A stretch of DNA of 64,000 nt from Corynebacterium kalidii (GTDB lineage: Bacteria; Actinomycetota; Actinomycetes; Mycobacteriales; Mycobacteriaceae), in assembly GCF_022869005.1 (NCBI RefSeq), contig NZ_JALIEA010000006.1, positions 1 through 64,000 of the forward strand, given 5' to 3'. The position numbers and the translations under genes were made by a program. Within the stretch, counting starts at the first letter, position 1. Every line of letters begins with the position of its first letter. Shown here piece after piece: positions 63,596 to 64,000 of this stretch. A model generated the notes under the pieces. The model was not told the DNA's origin, ran no database searches, and saw nothing but the letters and a program-made list of their open reading frames with translations.

Positions 63596-64000
63596 ATGAC
63601 GCTGAGCCACGCTGACCTTCCCGCCGGAACCCCTGCCGAACCGTTCATCCCCGCCCAGGAACTCTTCGAGGCCAGTACCCGTGGCGAACCCGTGACCGTC
63701 CTCGACTCGGACTGGGAATGGGGCGAGAACGCTGCCTGGAACCTCTACGTGACCAGGCATATCCCGGGCTCGTTCTTCTGCGACCCCGGCACCATGCTCT
63801 CCGGTTCGCCGTCCCCGGAGGCCGGGCGTAACCCGCTGCCGAACCGGCACGTCCTGCAGCAGCACATCGACGACTGGGGCATCCGGCCCGGTCAGCCGGT
63901 GCGCATCTACGACCGAGGAGGGCTGATCTACGCCGCCCGCGCCTGGTGGGTGCTGCGGTGGGCCGGTGTCACGGACGTGCGGATCCTGGACGGGGGGACG
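63596..64000 (+). CDS. Rhodanese-family sulfurtransferase, 3' end beyond window
   Basis: The first 135 residues are present. They form a first rhodanese domain with EPVTVLDSDWEWGE, TRHIPGSFFCDPG, IDDWGIRPGQPVRIYD and ARAWWVLRWAGVTDVRILDGG. In two-domain enzymes (thiosulfate or mercaptopyruvate sulfurtransferase) the catalytic Cys sits in the second domain, not visible here; the first domain is structural, which fits the absence of Cys at its active loop (YDRGG). Start ATG 63596 on the basis of the -10 box. Confidence 0.83.
   Translation, partial: MTLSHADLPAGTPAEPFIPAQELFEASTRGEPVTVLDSDWEWGENAAWNLYVTRHIPGSFFCDPGTMLSGSPSPEAGRNPLPNRHVLQQHIDDWGIRPGQPVRIYDRGGLIYAARAWWVLRWAGVTDVRILDGGT

Overview
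The window is a chromosomal stretch from a GC-rich corynebacterium. This rests on an MspA-family porin, an AftD-type arabinofuranosyltransferase, a DUF2613 mini membrane protein, an HspR/HAIR heat-shock regulon, and many genes whose start codon lies 6-8 bases after a TANNNT -10 box (leaderless transcription). The base composition suggests a high-GC environmental or cheese-type lineage, but I cannot name the species. I see no prophage, IS element, CRISPR array or rRNA.

Layout. 1-8.6 kb is envelope biology: a partial MspA porin, aftD, DUF2613 protein, universal stress protein, a GH3 lipoprotein and a VanW-domain protein. At 8.75 kb sits a 22-residue hydrophobic peptide gene with its own ribosome site and a textbook terminator, followed by about 650 bp of structured DNA without a recognisable gene. 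9.5-17.4 kb carries an MFS exporter, a DsbA/FrnE oxidoreductase, bifunctional putA and a divergent regulator with two DNA-binding regions. 17.7-22.3 kb is a lipid-use operon (secreted SGNH hydrolase, AMP-dependent acyl ligase, oleate hydratase), then tRNA-Gly(CCC) and dcd. 23.4-28.3 kb, transcribed leftward, holds a membrane protein, alaT, a sensor kinase, a small secreted peptide and a response regulator.

29.4-36.3 kb is the heat-shock cluster dnaK-grpE / dnaJ-hspR. HspR boxes (HAIR) lie before dnaK and clpB, with a weaker one before dnaJ. Two tandem paralogous genes of unknown function, with duplicated leaderless promoters, are inserted on the opposite strand between grpE and dnaJ.

36.3-42.7 kb is general metabolism (YjbR, PhzF, amino-acid permease, prolyl aminopeptidase, GyrI-like protein, exonuclease III). 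42.7-48.9 kb is an amino-acid catabolic unit: an amino-acid dehydrogenase, a YkvI-like transporter and a 2-oxo-acid decarboxylase, divergent from a PucR regulator, with three GGATCAC half-sites in the shared promoter. 48.9-56.8 kb has a luciferase-like oxidoreductase, a flavin monooxygenase, a DUF1023 hydrolase with a small helical partner, a SulP transporter, a nitrilase-family amidase and a globin/flavoreductase-like protein. 56.9-64 kb has clpB, then an ABC-2 exporter with a NarL-type two-component system behind a perfect palindrome, and the start of a sulfurtransferase.

The strongest leads for new biology are the 22-residue peptide gene, the peptide gene between sensor kinase and response regulator, the paralog pair inside the chaperone cluster, the two-domain regulator beside putA and the PucR-controlled amino-acid degradation unit.
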